DNA from: Listeria innocua
GTDB lineage: Bacteria; Bacillota; Bacilli; Lactobacillales; Listeriaceae
Assembly (NCBI RefSeq): GCF_028596125.1
Contig: NZ_CP117229.1
Span: forward strand, 2,030,001 to 2,094,000
Direction of reading: 5' to 3'
Length of the DNA stretch: 64,000 nucleotides
Positions 18,804 to 25,700 of this stretch are shown piece after piece. Numbering within the stretch: position 1 is the stretch's first letter; each line of letters opens with the position of its first letter. The notes below the pieces were generated by a model. It was not told where the DNA came from. It worked only from the letters and a program-made list of their open reading frames with translations, and searched no databases. A program made the translations under genes and the position numbers.

Positions 18804-19261
18804 TTCCCAAAAACCTCCATCGCCAGTTGCTCATATCTTTCTCCAACTGGCTTCACTATCATCTTACGCGTATTCTCATCTATATGAAAAAGCTTAATTT
18901 CCAAGTATTCTTCCGGTAAATCCTCCCGAACAAACTGCGCCCATTCAACCACACTCACACCCGCTCCGTAAAAATATTCTTCCAAACCGAGCTCATCAGT
19001 TGAAGCATCCTCCAAGCGGTATACATCCATATGATAAAGTGGCAAGCGCCCTTTTTTATATTCGCGGATAATCGTAAATGTCGGGCTTTTAATCATTTGC
19101 GGAATTAAAAGGCCTTCCCCAAGACCTTTTGTAAAAGTAGTTTTCCCCGCGCCGAGATCGCCTTCAAGTAAAATCACATCTCCGGCTGCTAATTGTTCAC
19201 CGAGTTGTTTTGCGAGAAGCCTTGTCTCTCTTTCATTTGTCATTATTAATTCGAATTCCAT
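18800..19261 (-). CDS. tsaE: t6A biosynthesis ATPase TsaE
   Basis: 153-aa P-loop ATPase required for turnover of the TsaBD complex. Walker A GDLGAGKTTFTKG at about residues 35-47; family motif SPTFTIIREY and the Asp/Glu-rich WAQF...LPEEYL region follow. GGTGAGGT precedes the ATG. First gene of the four-gene t6A operon. Confidence 0.93.
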   Translation of the reverse strand: MEFELIMTNERETRLLAKQLGEQLAAGDVILLEGDLGAGKTTFTKGLGEGLLIPQMIKSPTFTIIREYKKGRLPLYHMDVYRLEDASTDELGLEEYFYGAGVSVVEWAQFVREDLPEEYLEIKLFHIDENTRKMIVKPVGERYEQLAMEVFGK

Positions 19262-19324
19262 TACCTCACCCGTCCATCATTTTCTCTACATATCATACCA
19301 CAAAGCCGCGCCAAAATAAAAATC

Positions 19325-19354
19325 AAAAAAACGCAACAACCTAAGTCGCTGCGT
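19325..19354 (-). terminator. Intrinsic terminator of the lipoprotein gene
   Basis: 10-bp stem with two G-U pairs (19331-19340 with 19345-19354), followed on the minus strand by six T residues. Confidence 0.75.
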
Positions 19355-19366
19355 CTTTCGGATGAA

Positions 19367-20500
19367 TTAATAACCAGTTCCAGTTAAATCCATTCCACCG
19401 TACATTTTCATGGTAACTTCAGTAATAATTTTATTTAATTCTTCGCTCGATATAAGTTGGTCTTTGGTTGGGAAATCTGCTATTGGTACAAATTTCTCCG
19501 CTTTTGTTTTCACAGTAAAACTAATTGATTGCTCTGCATTAGCATCGGATTTATCATCGATTTTGGTTTTAAGAGTGATTGCATCAAATGAATTGTCTTT
19601 GCCAGGTTTTACAGAAACTTTAATGTGAATGCTCGTGTCTTTATTGTCTTTTAAAGATTTAGCTGCGTCTTTTATGCTTGTTTGCATTTCTGTATAAGTC
19701 GTATCAAAATCTGTTACCGCTTCTGAACCTTGGCTTTCTACAATAACTTTAAAGTCTGCTTTTACTTTTTCATCGTCCATCATTTTTGCTACTTGATTCA
19801 TCATATTAGCAAGGTCGGCGTTTGTAAGTGTGATTGTAAGTGTGCCATCATCCGCTTCTTTAAAACGATCTTTTTCTAAACCACTGAAATAACTATCAAT
19901 TAATTTAGTCGTTTTTTTATTTAAATCTTTGGAGGCTGCTTCCATTTCTTTTGTGTTAGCAGCAGTCTTAGCTTCTGATTTGCCTGTTAATGAACTGGTT
20001 AATTCTTCCGTGCTAAGATATTTGTTTTTTAAATCTGGATATTCGGTATTAATTTGTGACCACATGCCACCAGTTGATTGGTCTAAATAACTTAGTAATG
20101 AAGCATCTGGCTGAACAATAGTTTTAAGTGGAATAAAGACATTACCTGTTTTACTGTCTAATAAGAAGTCCAAATTAATGGAAACTGGGAGTAAATTATT
20201 CGTGGAAGTTAAGTTTAATTTAGTTTCTGATTTTTTTGCTGTTTTATCTGTTGAAGTTGTCATTGAAAGCTTAATATCTTTTAAAATCCCCATCGTTTGA
20301 GCGCTGGAATCAGCACTCGCAACATCTATATCGGTTACGGCAAAAGAAGTTGTATATGTAGATTGATCCGGTACATTAGTTGCATTTTTCATTGTTTGAA
20401 CAAATTTTTCTTGTGGTGTTTTCGCTGCTGAATTCCCACCACAAGCACTGACTACTAACGCTAAAGCTAACAAAATTGAAAATAATATCCCTTTTTTCAT
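19367..20500 (-). CDS. Putative lipoprotein, unknown function (LolA-fold-like)
   Basis: 377 aa with a lipoprotein signal peptide: basic MKK, hydrophobic stretch and lipobox VSAC (Cys 20), then a Gly/Asn/Ser spacer. The body is Lys/Thr/Asp-rich with no enzyme motif. It alternates beta-rich segments with acidic helices (KTAANTKEMEAASKDLNKK), which recalls DUF6612-type LolA-like lipoproteins; that assignment is tentative. GGGGGAG precedes the ATG. Single transcription unit, surface-exposed. Confidence 0.75.
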   Translation of the reverse strand: MKKGILFSILLALALVVSACGGNSAAKTPQEKFVQTMKNATNVPDQSTYTTSFAVTDIDVASADSSAQTMGILKDIKLSMTTSTDKTAKKSETKLNLTSTNNLLPVSINLDFLLDSKTGNVFIPLKTIVQPDASLLSYLDQSTGGMWSQINTEYPDLKNKYLSTEELTSSLTGKSEAKTAANTKEMEAASKDLNKKTTKLIDSYFSGLEKDRFKEADDGTLTITLTNADLANMMNQVAKMMDDEKVKADFKVIVESQGSEAVTDFDTTYTEMQTSIKDAAKSLKDNKDTSIHIKVSVKPGKDNSFDAITLKTKIDDKSDANAEQSISFTVKTKAEKFVPIADFPTKDQLISSEELNKIITEVTMKMYGGMDLTGTGY

Positions 20501-20618
20501 AGTTCTCCCCCTGTATCGTTAATACATTTAAACTAACACAATTTAAGTACAGAAAACAAGGAGATTTATAGATTATTCACTAGTTAGTCACAATTAACTT
20601 AACTTTTCACTTAGTTAA

Positions 20619-20650
20619 TAAAAAAACGCCCCTTAAAAAAGGGAACGTTT
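20619..20650 (-). terminator. Intrinsic terminator of the small lipoprotein gene
   Basis: Stem AACGCCCCTT/AAGGGAACGTT with one bulge, T run on the minus strand (20619-20626). Confidence 0.75.
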
Positions 20651-21031
20651 TTATTTTGGCGTTACTTTTAATGAAGTTGCATTTTCAGAAATTTTCCCTG
20701 GTGCCGGTGAAGTTACATTTGTGCCTTGTGGGAATGTAGCTTTAATCGTATCACCATCTTTAATATCCGAAAGTTTCATCGTCTTACCAGTAGTGGCATT
20801 TGTTACTGCAGTATTGCTATTAACCGTTACAATTAGTTCGCTCGCATAATTATTTTTTTCGCCGCTCCATGTTAACGTGCCATTTACAGTTAATTGTTTA
20901 TTATTTTCTAATAAACTAGCATCTGTCACTGTTCCATCAAGGACTAAAGCAGGAACTACTTCCTGATTACAGCCTGCCAAAAATATTACGACTAGTAAAA
21001 CCGACCAGATTACCTTCTTAAAACCTGTCAT
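20651..21031 (-). CDS. Small putative lipoprotein
   Basis: 126 aa with a signal peptide and lipobox LAGC (Cys 21). The mature part is beta-rich (VDGTVTD-like start, LTVNGTLTWSG, SDIKDGDTIKATF), suggesting a single OB-like domain such as in DUF3221 lipoproteins; this is inference. Ends in its own terminator. Lies next to the larger lipoprotein gene but is a separate unit. Confidence 0.7.
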   Translation of the reverse strand: MTGFKKVIWSVLLVVIFLAGCNQEVVPALVLDGTVTDASLLENNKQLTVNGTLTWSGEKNNYASELIVTVNSNTAVTNATTGKTMKLSDIKDGDTIKATFPQGTNVTSPAPGKISENATSLKVTPK

Positions 21032-21126
21032 CTCTTGTTCTCGTCCTCTCTGAAGCTTTTCGTTCTTTCTAGCATAGCATCTTGCGTAAATACAGGCAAT
21101 CGTTTTCTTATTTTCTTAAACAATTC

Positions 21127-21483
21127 TTATACACCAAGCATGATTCCGATAAAAGCTGCGATTAAACCACATAAATAAGTCAAACCAACATATGAAAATA
21201 ACACCTGAAAATTCGTCTTCCACTTTAATTCCATACTCTCTACTTTAAAAGTCGAAAATGTCGTGTATCCGCCCATAAAACCCGTGCCTAAAAAAAGCTG
21301 CAATATTGGCCCAAGCGCAGTAGAAACAAGAAATCCTAGCAAAAATGATCCTGTGATATTTATAAAAAAAGTCGCATAAGGAAAATCCGTTTTCCATTTA
21401 CTTTTGACAAATATAGAAATACCATAACGCAACATCGCACCAAGGCTTGCACCAAAACCGACAAGCAAGAAATTAATCAACAT
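21127..21483 (-). CDS. crcB: Fluoride channel CrcB/Fluc, second subunit
   Basis: 118-aa four-helix membrane protein of the Fluc family, which exports F- as a dual-topology dimer. Conserved features: GFGASLGAMLRYG, the pore Asn in FFINITGSFLLG, and TGFMGGYTTFSTF with the Na+/Phe-box region. ATG 21483 has GCGAGGTG 6 nt upstream; the GTG nine bases earlier overlaps that site. It overlaps the end of the first crcB by 11 bp. Confidence 0.9.
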   Translation of the reverse strand: MLINFLLVGFGASLGAMLRYGISIFVKSKWKTDFPYATFFINITGSFLLGFLVSTALGPILQLFLGTGFMGGYTTFSTFKVESMELKWKTNFQVLFSYVGLTYLCGLIAAFIGIMLGV

Positions 21484-21862
21484 GATGCGCACCTCGCCTC
21501 AAGAGCTTATTACTAAAACTTCTACCAAACTTCACCATCACAAGCCCACCAATTAAGCTCACCAAAATATAACTAATAGCTAACACCACTTCACCTTGTT
21601 GCAACAATTCAATCGTATCCACACTAAATGCCGAAAAAGTCGTGAATGCGCCAATAAACCCAGTCCCAATTCCGTTTAAAAGCACCAATGAAATACGCGA
21701 TTTTTCCGCCAAAAAAGGCATTATGAAAGCTAATAAAAAACAACCTATTAGATTAACTGCTAAAGTCGCAGAAGGAAAATCTCCGCCGCCAAGCCATAAA
21801 TTCATCGCATACCGGCACATTCCGCCTAACGCACCAAAAATCCCCACATATAAAAAATACAT
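21473..21862 (-). CDS. crcB: Fluoride channel CrcB/Fluc, first subunit
   Basis: 129-aa paralogue of the next gene: FGALGGMCRYAM, LAVNLIGCFLLA (pore Asn) and TGFIGAFTTFSAF. Two adjacent, different crcB genes usually encode a heterodimer with each subunit in opposite topology; the basic C-terminus here (KFGRSFSNKLLRRG) fits a distinct orientation. ATG 21862 lies ~9 nt after GTGGGG. A GTG five codons upstream is an alternative. Confidence 0.88.
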   Translation of the reverse strand: MYFLYVGIFGALGGMCRYAMNLWLGGGDFPSATLAVNLIGCFLLAFIMPFLAEKSRISLVLLNGIGTGFIGAFTTFSAFSVDTIELLQQGEVVLAISYILVSLIGGLVMVKFGRSFSNKLLRRGAHHVD

Positions 21863-21881
21863 CCTCAAAAACCCCACTTCA

Positions 21882-21918
21882 CAAAAAAACTACCCTGAAA
21901 TATTTACATTTCGGGCAG
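21882..21918 (-). terminator. Intrinsic terminator upstream of crcB
   Basis: Stem CTACCCTGAAAT/ATTTCGGGCAG (21890-21901 with 21908-21918), T run on the minus strand. It ends the aminoglycoside-phosphotransferase-like/GyrI-like transcript, so crcB needs its own promoter or readthrough. Confidence 0.75.
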
Positions 21919-21968
21919 TCGCCTTTGTCCTATTTCTTCTATACTATAACGCAAAACATTCCAATTAT

Positions 21969-22595
21969 TCAACTCACTGGAAGTCGAAGGATGGTCTTCA
22001 TTTTTTCCGGATTTGCTTTTCGCGGATCGCTCAAATAGATTTCATGATGTTTCCGAATAGCTCCGGTGTCGTTCCGAAGCCCTTCTGTTTCCATAAATTG
22101 ATGCATTTCCGCCACAGTATGCACTTCCTCACTGAATGGCCCCACATGCATCATTTGCACACATTCCCCTTCCTCAAAACGAACCAATTTCACGCGACTC
22201 GTATCAACGTCAGGCTTTTTCTTCCTTGCAACCTCTTTCGCCCACTCCAACACTTCTTCGGTAACAAAGTCCGGTTGTCTAAGAATCGATGTCCAAAGCC
22301 ACGCATCTCTGTCCTTTAAATCAAATTTCCCTTCAGACCACCAAAAACCTTCCAGCGGCGGTACAACAAAATCCGAGTAACCATCCAGACGCGTCTCGCC
22401 CATCTTGCTCATTTTAATCGTGTACGCAATCGCATAAAGTGACCGCACTGCCTTTTGATACTCCTCTCCGTCCGGATCGCCTTTCCCATCCACCATCAAA
22501 AAATTCATTTCCGGAACAAAAATACGCTCTGGTTTTCTTTTAGGCGCATAGAATTTCTTTTCCTCTTTTTTAAAATCAATTTTCTTTTCAGTCAT
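21969..22595 (-). CDS. GyrI-like domain protein
   Basis: 208 aa of the GyrI-like small-molecule-binding superfamily (SOUL/BCR fold), in the longer group described as COG4832. Typical pieces: a start rich in Lys/Pro, FLMVDGKGDPDG, the GFWWSEG segment and MMHVGPFSEE near residue 145. Such proteins bind or hydrolyse hydrophobic cations in some cases; ligand unknown. ATG overlaps the stop of the upstream gene as ATGA, so the two are co-translated. Confidence 0.78.
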   Translation of the reverse strand: MTEKKIDFKKEEKKFYAPKRKPERIFVPEMNFLMVDGKGDPDGEEYQKAVRSLYAIAYTIKMSKMGETRLDGYSDFVVPPLEGFWWSEGKFDLKDRDAWLWTSILRQPDFVTEEVLEWAKEVARKKKPDVDTSRVKLVRFEEGECVQMMHVGPFSEEVHTVAEMHQFMETEGLRNDTGAIRKHHEIYLSDPRKANPEKMKTILRLPVS

Positions 22596-23485
22596 TTGAA
22601 TTCCTCCTCGTTCATCCAGTCTGGCATCAGCTTCTGAAAATTATCATGACTAGCTGCCGTCTTTGCTGCATAATTCATTAACTTATTAAAATTACGAGAT
22701 TCATTTTTTGCCGCCCAATTAACGGCCGAAGTAATATGCATCGCCGTGTAAAGCGCATAAAGATTCCAAAAATCCGTAACTTCTTCTTTATCAATATAGC
22801 CTAAAATATTTCCTCGTGCAAAAGGTATACTGACCTCTGTTGTAAAAAAGCCGATTTTAGCTAAATCAAATAAAGGATCCCCGAACTCTAGCCGATTAAA
22901 ATCAATTAGCCCCGCAAACTTTTTGTTCTTTAAAATAATATTCGCTGGATGAAAATCTCCATGTTGTAAACAAACCGGTCTATTTTTTAATCTAGCTATA
23001 TTCTCATAAACAAACTGTTCGGTTTCTGTTAAAAAAGAAGCTGTTATTTCTAATTCTTTTAATTCCTCCACTTTTCGTTTAAATTTAGCCGTTTGAAAAT
23101 CCAACCAGTTCATTTTTGGTATATCTAGCGGTATTTTATGAACTTCTCGTAAAATTTCCCCTGCTGAAAAACCAGCCTTAAACTGTTCGGAATGTGATAA
23201 TCTAAACATGCCATTTTCCGCATCTTCACCGCGCACATAACCAATAATCATATAGCCTTCTCCGCCGGTACAGCCAAAATCATATGCTCGTGGAACAAAT
23301 GGAGTTTGAGAACCTAACGCTTGGATTATTTCAAATTCTTGCTTTCGTGTTTGGAGTAACTCTTTTGGAAAAACACGTACAAGATAGGTTTCATCCACCT
23401 GATATTTCTTATCGATAGAAAAACCCTTTTTTATTTCTGAAACCACTTTCGCATTACGCAACATTTTCAATTGGGTCACATCCAT
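22592..23485 (-). CDS. Aminoglycoside phosphotransferase-like kinase
   Basis: 297-aa protein of the APH/choline-kinase superfamily. Nucleotide-binding lobe to about residue 90, then the catalytic loop LQHGDFHPANII and metal-binding LIDFNRLEFGDP. The real substrate cannot be told; most chromosomal members are not resistance enzymes. ATG 23485 follows GGAGGGAGAG by 5-6 nt; the longer frame would begin inside that ribosome site. Coupled by a 4-bp overlap to the GyrI-like gene. Confidence 0.8.
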   Translation of the reverse strand: MDVTQLKMLRNAKVVSEIKKGFSIDKKYQVDETYLVRVFPKELLQTRKQEFEIIQALGSQTPFVPRAYDFGCTGGEGYMIIGYVRGEDAENGMFRLSHSEQFKAGFSAGEILREVHKIPLDIPKMNWLDFQTAKFKRKVEELKELEITASFLTETEQFVYENIARLKNRPVCLQHGDFHPANIILKNKKFAGLIDFNRLEFGDPLFDLAKIGFFTTEVSIPFARGNILGYIDKEEVTDFWNLYALYTAMHITSAVNWAAKNESRNFNKLMNYAAKTAASHDNFQKLMPDWMNEEEFK

Positions 23486-23569
23486 AATTAGCTCTCCCTC
23501 CAATAAATTCGCTATTCTCCATTATACAAGAATACGCTTACTTTTTTCCAATTATCTGTGCAGAATTTA

Positions 23570-23599
23570 TTGACAAAATAATAGAATCAATATTATAAT
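23570..23599 (+). promoter_or_regulatory. Sigma-A promoter of tRNA-Leu
   Basis: -35 TTGACA (23570-23575) and -10 TATAAT (23594-23599), both perfect, with an 18-bp spacer. The start would be about 12 nt before the tRNA. Confidence 0.85.
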
Positions 23600-23617
23600 T
23601 AGTTTTGCTACGCATAC

Positions 23618-23701
23618 GCGGTCGTGGCGGAATCGGCAGACGCGCTAGGTTGAGGGCCTAGTGAGGTAAAACTCGTGGAGGTTCAAGTCCTCTCGGCCGC
23701 A
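23618..23701 (+). tRNA. tRNA-Leu (anticodon GAG)
   Basis: 84-nt class II tRNA. The acceptor stem GCGGTCG pairs with CGGCCGC (one G-U), discriminator A73, no encoded CCA. Anticodon stem CTAGG/CCTAG with loop TTGAGGG gives anticodon GAG, reading CUC and CUU. It has a long variable arm and a GGTTCAAGTCC T-loop. Has its own promoter and terminator. Confidence 0.97.
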
Positions 23702-23716
23702 TAGAGAACTACAAGT

Positions 23717-23755
23717 AGGTTTCGTAATTGTTCATACAGTTACGAAACCTTTTTT
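23717..23755 (+). terminator. Terminator of tRNA-Leu
   Basis: Perfect 11-bp stem AGGTTTCGTAA/TTACGAAACCT followed by a T run. Confidence 0.9.
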
Positions 23756-23780
23756 GATAGAACAAATTACACTCCAACGA

Positions 23781-23824
23781 AAAAAGGAAAACCACGTTAA
23801 TTACTGAACTGGTCTTCCTTTTTT
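23781..23824 (-). terminator. Terminator of the HTH-TPR regulator gene
   Basis: Stem 23781-23794 with 23810-23823 (one mismatch), T run on the minus strand; the symmetry would also allow plus-strand use. Confidence 0.75.
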
Positions 23825-23827
23825 ATA

Positions 23828-25108
23828 CTAAGCTAAAATATTATATGCCATTTTATATTTCGTTGAGTCAGCGAAGTGCTTACTTGCGTGTTTTTTTACG
23901 CGTTCAATTAATGCTGGATCATTGGATTCATCAATTTTTTTAAGCAAGTCTAACATTTTCTTTTCATAGCTAGATTGCTTGTTTTGATGGTACAGCAGTA
24001 ATGTTTCCGTATAGGTTACAAAAAAATTGATTTCCATTACTTGCTCAGTTACTTTGTTAATAATGACCAGTAAGTTACTTGCTTCTATCAGGGACCCTTG
24101 TTCGGCAAAAATAACCATCAGTTCCGTAATTACAAGATAGTCATTATTATTAAAACCTATCTCGGAAGCCTCATGCGCCATTAATTCCTCGTATAAACAA
24201 ACTATCTTTTCATCGAATAACTCATGATTACCTTCGACTCTTTCTATTTCTGCCAGCTTAAAGCGAACAAGAAAAGAATACATTGTTTTAGCTTCTGGAT
24301 ACATGTTAAAAAATACTAGCACTTCTTCAAATTTCCGCTTTGCTTCAGTCATAAAGCCAATTTGAAAGTTTATATAACCATACAAATATAAAATGGCCGT
24401 GATTCTTTCTTGGTCTTTGCTCGGGAATCTCTTAATTAAGTTCCAGGCACATTCAATGTGTTTTAAAGCAGGTTCATAGTTATTTAGACATATGTAATTA
24501 ATACAAAGCCCCACTTGAAAAACCACTTGAAACGCAGCTTTATCAGTTAAATCAATGCTTTTTTCCCAGTACTCCACTGCCAATTGATAGTCGCAAGTAG
24601 CATGAGAATGTTTCACAGCTTGCCCATAGTAATAATAACTAAGCAAATCCGGTGGGAATGACTCCACTACACGCTTTTCATTACTATTCAAATACTTTCT
24701 TTCTATTTCTCTAGCTTTAGAAAATTCCCATGTTTTATAGTAAAAACCTGCTTGAAGCCAGTAAAAACTAAGTTCTATAACAGGAGATTCACACAGTAAA
24801 TCGACATTCGCAGCTATTTGATCAAGTCTATCTCCCGCTTCTTTTGTATTTGAAAAAACAAGTAAATCAAATATCTGCTTGAGTTCTTGTAATAATTCTT
24901 TATTTAAATCTTCATTACCTATTAAAAGAGCTTCTTCCGGTATTTCCAGACGTTTCGCTATATGCATTAACGTTTCAAAAGAAGCCACTTTCACACCATT
25001 TTCTATATTAGCTAAATAAGGGACGGAAATGATTCCTTTAGCCGCCTCTTTTAAAGTAAGTTGTTTTATTTTACGGATATTTCTAATTCGTAAACCGATT
25101 AAATCCAT
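23828..25108 (-). CDS. HTH-TPR regulator, Rgg/PlcR (RRNPP)-like
   Basis: 426-aa protein with an N-terminal XRE-type helix-turn-helix (about 3-62; LTLKEAAKG...VPYLANIENG is the recognition unit) and a long all-helical, TPR-like body (about 75-420) with paired aromatic helices such as YQLAVEYWEKSIDL and YEPALKHIECAWNLI. This plan is that of quorum-sensing RRNPP regulators, which bind short secreted peptides in the TPR groove. No signal-peptide gene is evident next to it. GGCGGTGA precedes the ATG. Its own promoter contains a repeated 9-mer. It stands alone beside tRNA-Leu. The ligand and targets are unknown. Confidence 0.75.
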   Translation of the reverse strand: MDLIGLRIRNIRKIKQLTLKEAAKGIISVPYLANIENGVKVASFETLMHIAKRLEIPEEALLIGNEDLNKELLQELKQIFDLLVFSNTKEAGDRLDQIAANVDLLCESPVIELSFYWLQAGFYYKTWEFSKAREIERKYLNSNEKRVVESFPPDLLSYYYYGQAVKHSHATCDYQLAVEYWEKSIDLTDKAAFQVVFQVGLCINYICLNNYEPALKHIECAWNLIKRFPSKDQERITAILYLYGYINFQIGFMTEAKRKFEEVLVFFNMYPEAKTMYSFLVRFKLAEIERVEGNHELFDEKIVCLYEELMAHEASEIGFNNNDYLVITELMVIFAEQGSLIEASNLLVIINKVTEQVMEINFFVTYTETLLLYHQNKQSSYEKKMLDLLKKIDESNDPALIERVKKHASKHFADSTKYKMAYNILA

Positions 25109-25144
25109 GATGTCACCGCCATTACTTAGAAAACTTTTCTTTTA

Positions 25145-25172
25145 ATTATATACATTTATTTTTAGAAAACAA
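25145..25172 (-). promoter_or_regulatory. Promoter of the HTH-TPR regulator
   Basis: Minus strand -35 TTGTTT (25167-25172), 16 bp, extended -10 TGTATATAAT (hexamer 25145-25150). Direct repeats of TTAGAAAAC at 25126-25134 and 25162-25170, 36 bp apart, bracket it and could be operator half-sites for autoregulation. Confidence 0.55.
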
Positions 25173-25368
25173 ATACCTTATTTAATAGTTTTAGCTTCTT
25201 TTCATAACGAATGTTTTTTCGGTTATAATTATCCAGTCTTACACAAGGCTTAAAATCAGTACTAGACTTGATTTCAAGCATCTTTACACGCTTCACTAAT
25301 TTGCCATATTTAATGTTTTTCTTTACTTTCGCCATTAGCTTTTTACACCAATGGCAAAGTAAAGACAT
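25162..25368 (-). CDS. Possible small basic protein
   Basis: 68 codons (or 57 from an internal ATG), unusually rich in Lys and Arg, with no membrane segment and no recognised motif. CAAGGAA lies about 8 nt before the ATG, which is the only support for translation. The stop codon lies inside the -35 region of the following regulator gene. It is not obviously a pheromone precursor because it has no signal sequence. It could be noise in an AT-rich region. Confidence 0.3.
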   Translation of the reverse strand: MSLLCHWCKKLMAKVKKNIKYGKLVKRVKMLEIKSSTDFKPCVRLDNYNRKNIRYEKKLKLLNKVFVF

Positions 25369-25664
25369 TAAAAAATTCCTTGAATCGCTATTATTTTATT
25401 TTGCATTTTCTGTAAAATTATCCCTCATACATTTCCCTACAGAGTTTCCATTGCTCCCACATGCAACTATAAAACAGCAAAGTAAAACAGGATTCCTAAA
25501 ACACTCAGGAGTCCATAAAATAGTAACTATTCATTCCCTTTTTAAAGCATTCCTACGTAAACGGAAACGTAGAACAATATTTTACCATTTAAATCGCCAT
25601 ACTGAGGAAAAAGGAAACAAATGGAAATATACTCTTTTTAATCTTATTTTTTTGCCAAATCATC
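25369..25664. other. AT-rich intergenic region without a supported gene
   Basis: Between the small basic reading frame and the MATE terminator I see no convincing gene, RNA or repeat. A 146-codon plus-strand frame crosses it but lacks a ribosome site. Composition and lack of coding signal suggest decayed or exchanged DNA; in EGD-e, as I recall, a cell-wall LPXTG protein gene lies near this position. Confidence 0.5.
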
Positions 25665-25697
25665 CTAAAAAGACGAAGATACTAGATCTCCGTCTTT
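25665..25697 (-). terminator. Terminator of the TetR-MATE operon
   Basis: Stem AAAGACGAAGAT/ATCTCCGTCTTT (25669-25680 with 25686-25697), one mismatch, T-rich tail on the minus strand. Confidence 0.75.
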
Positions 25698-25700
25698 GTT

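Noticed and set aside
21863-21968. Fluoride riboswitch in front of crcB
   Set aside because: The stem there is an intrinsic terminator with a T run; the conserved aptamer bases are not seen.
21642-22319. 225-codon plus-strand frame opposite crcB and the GyrI-like gene
   Set aside because: It crosses two well-supported genes and their terminator on the other strand and resembles no protein family.
23618-23755. Phage or island attachment site at tRNA-Leu
   Set aside because: I found no second copy of the tRNA 3' end in the window and no integrase.
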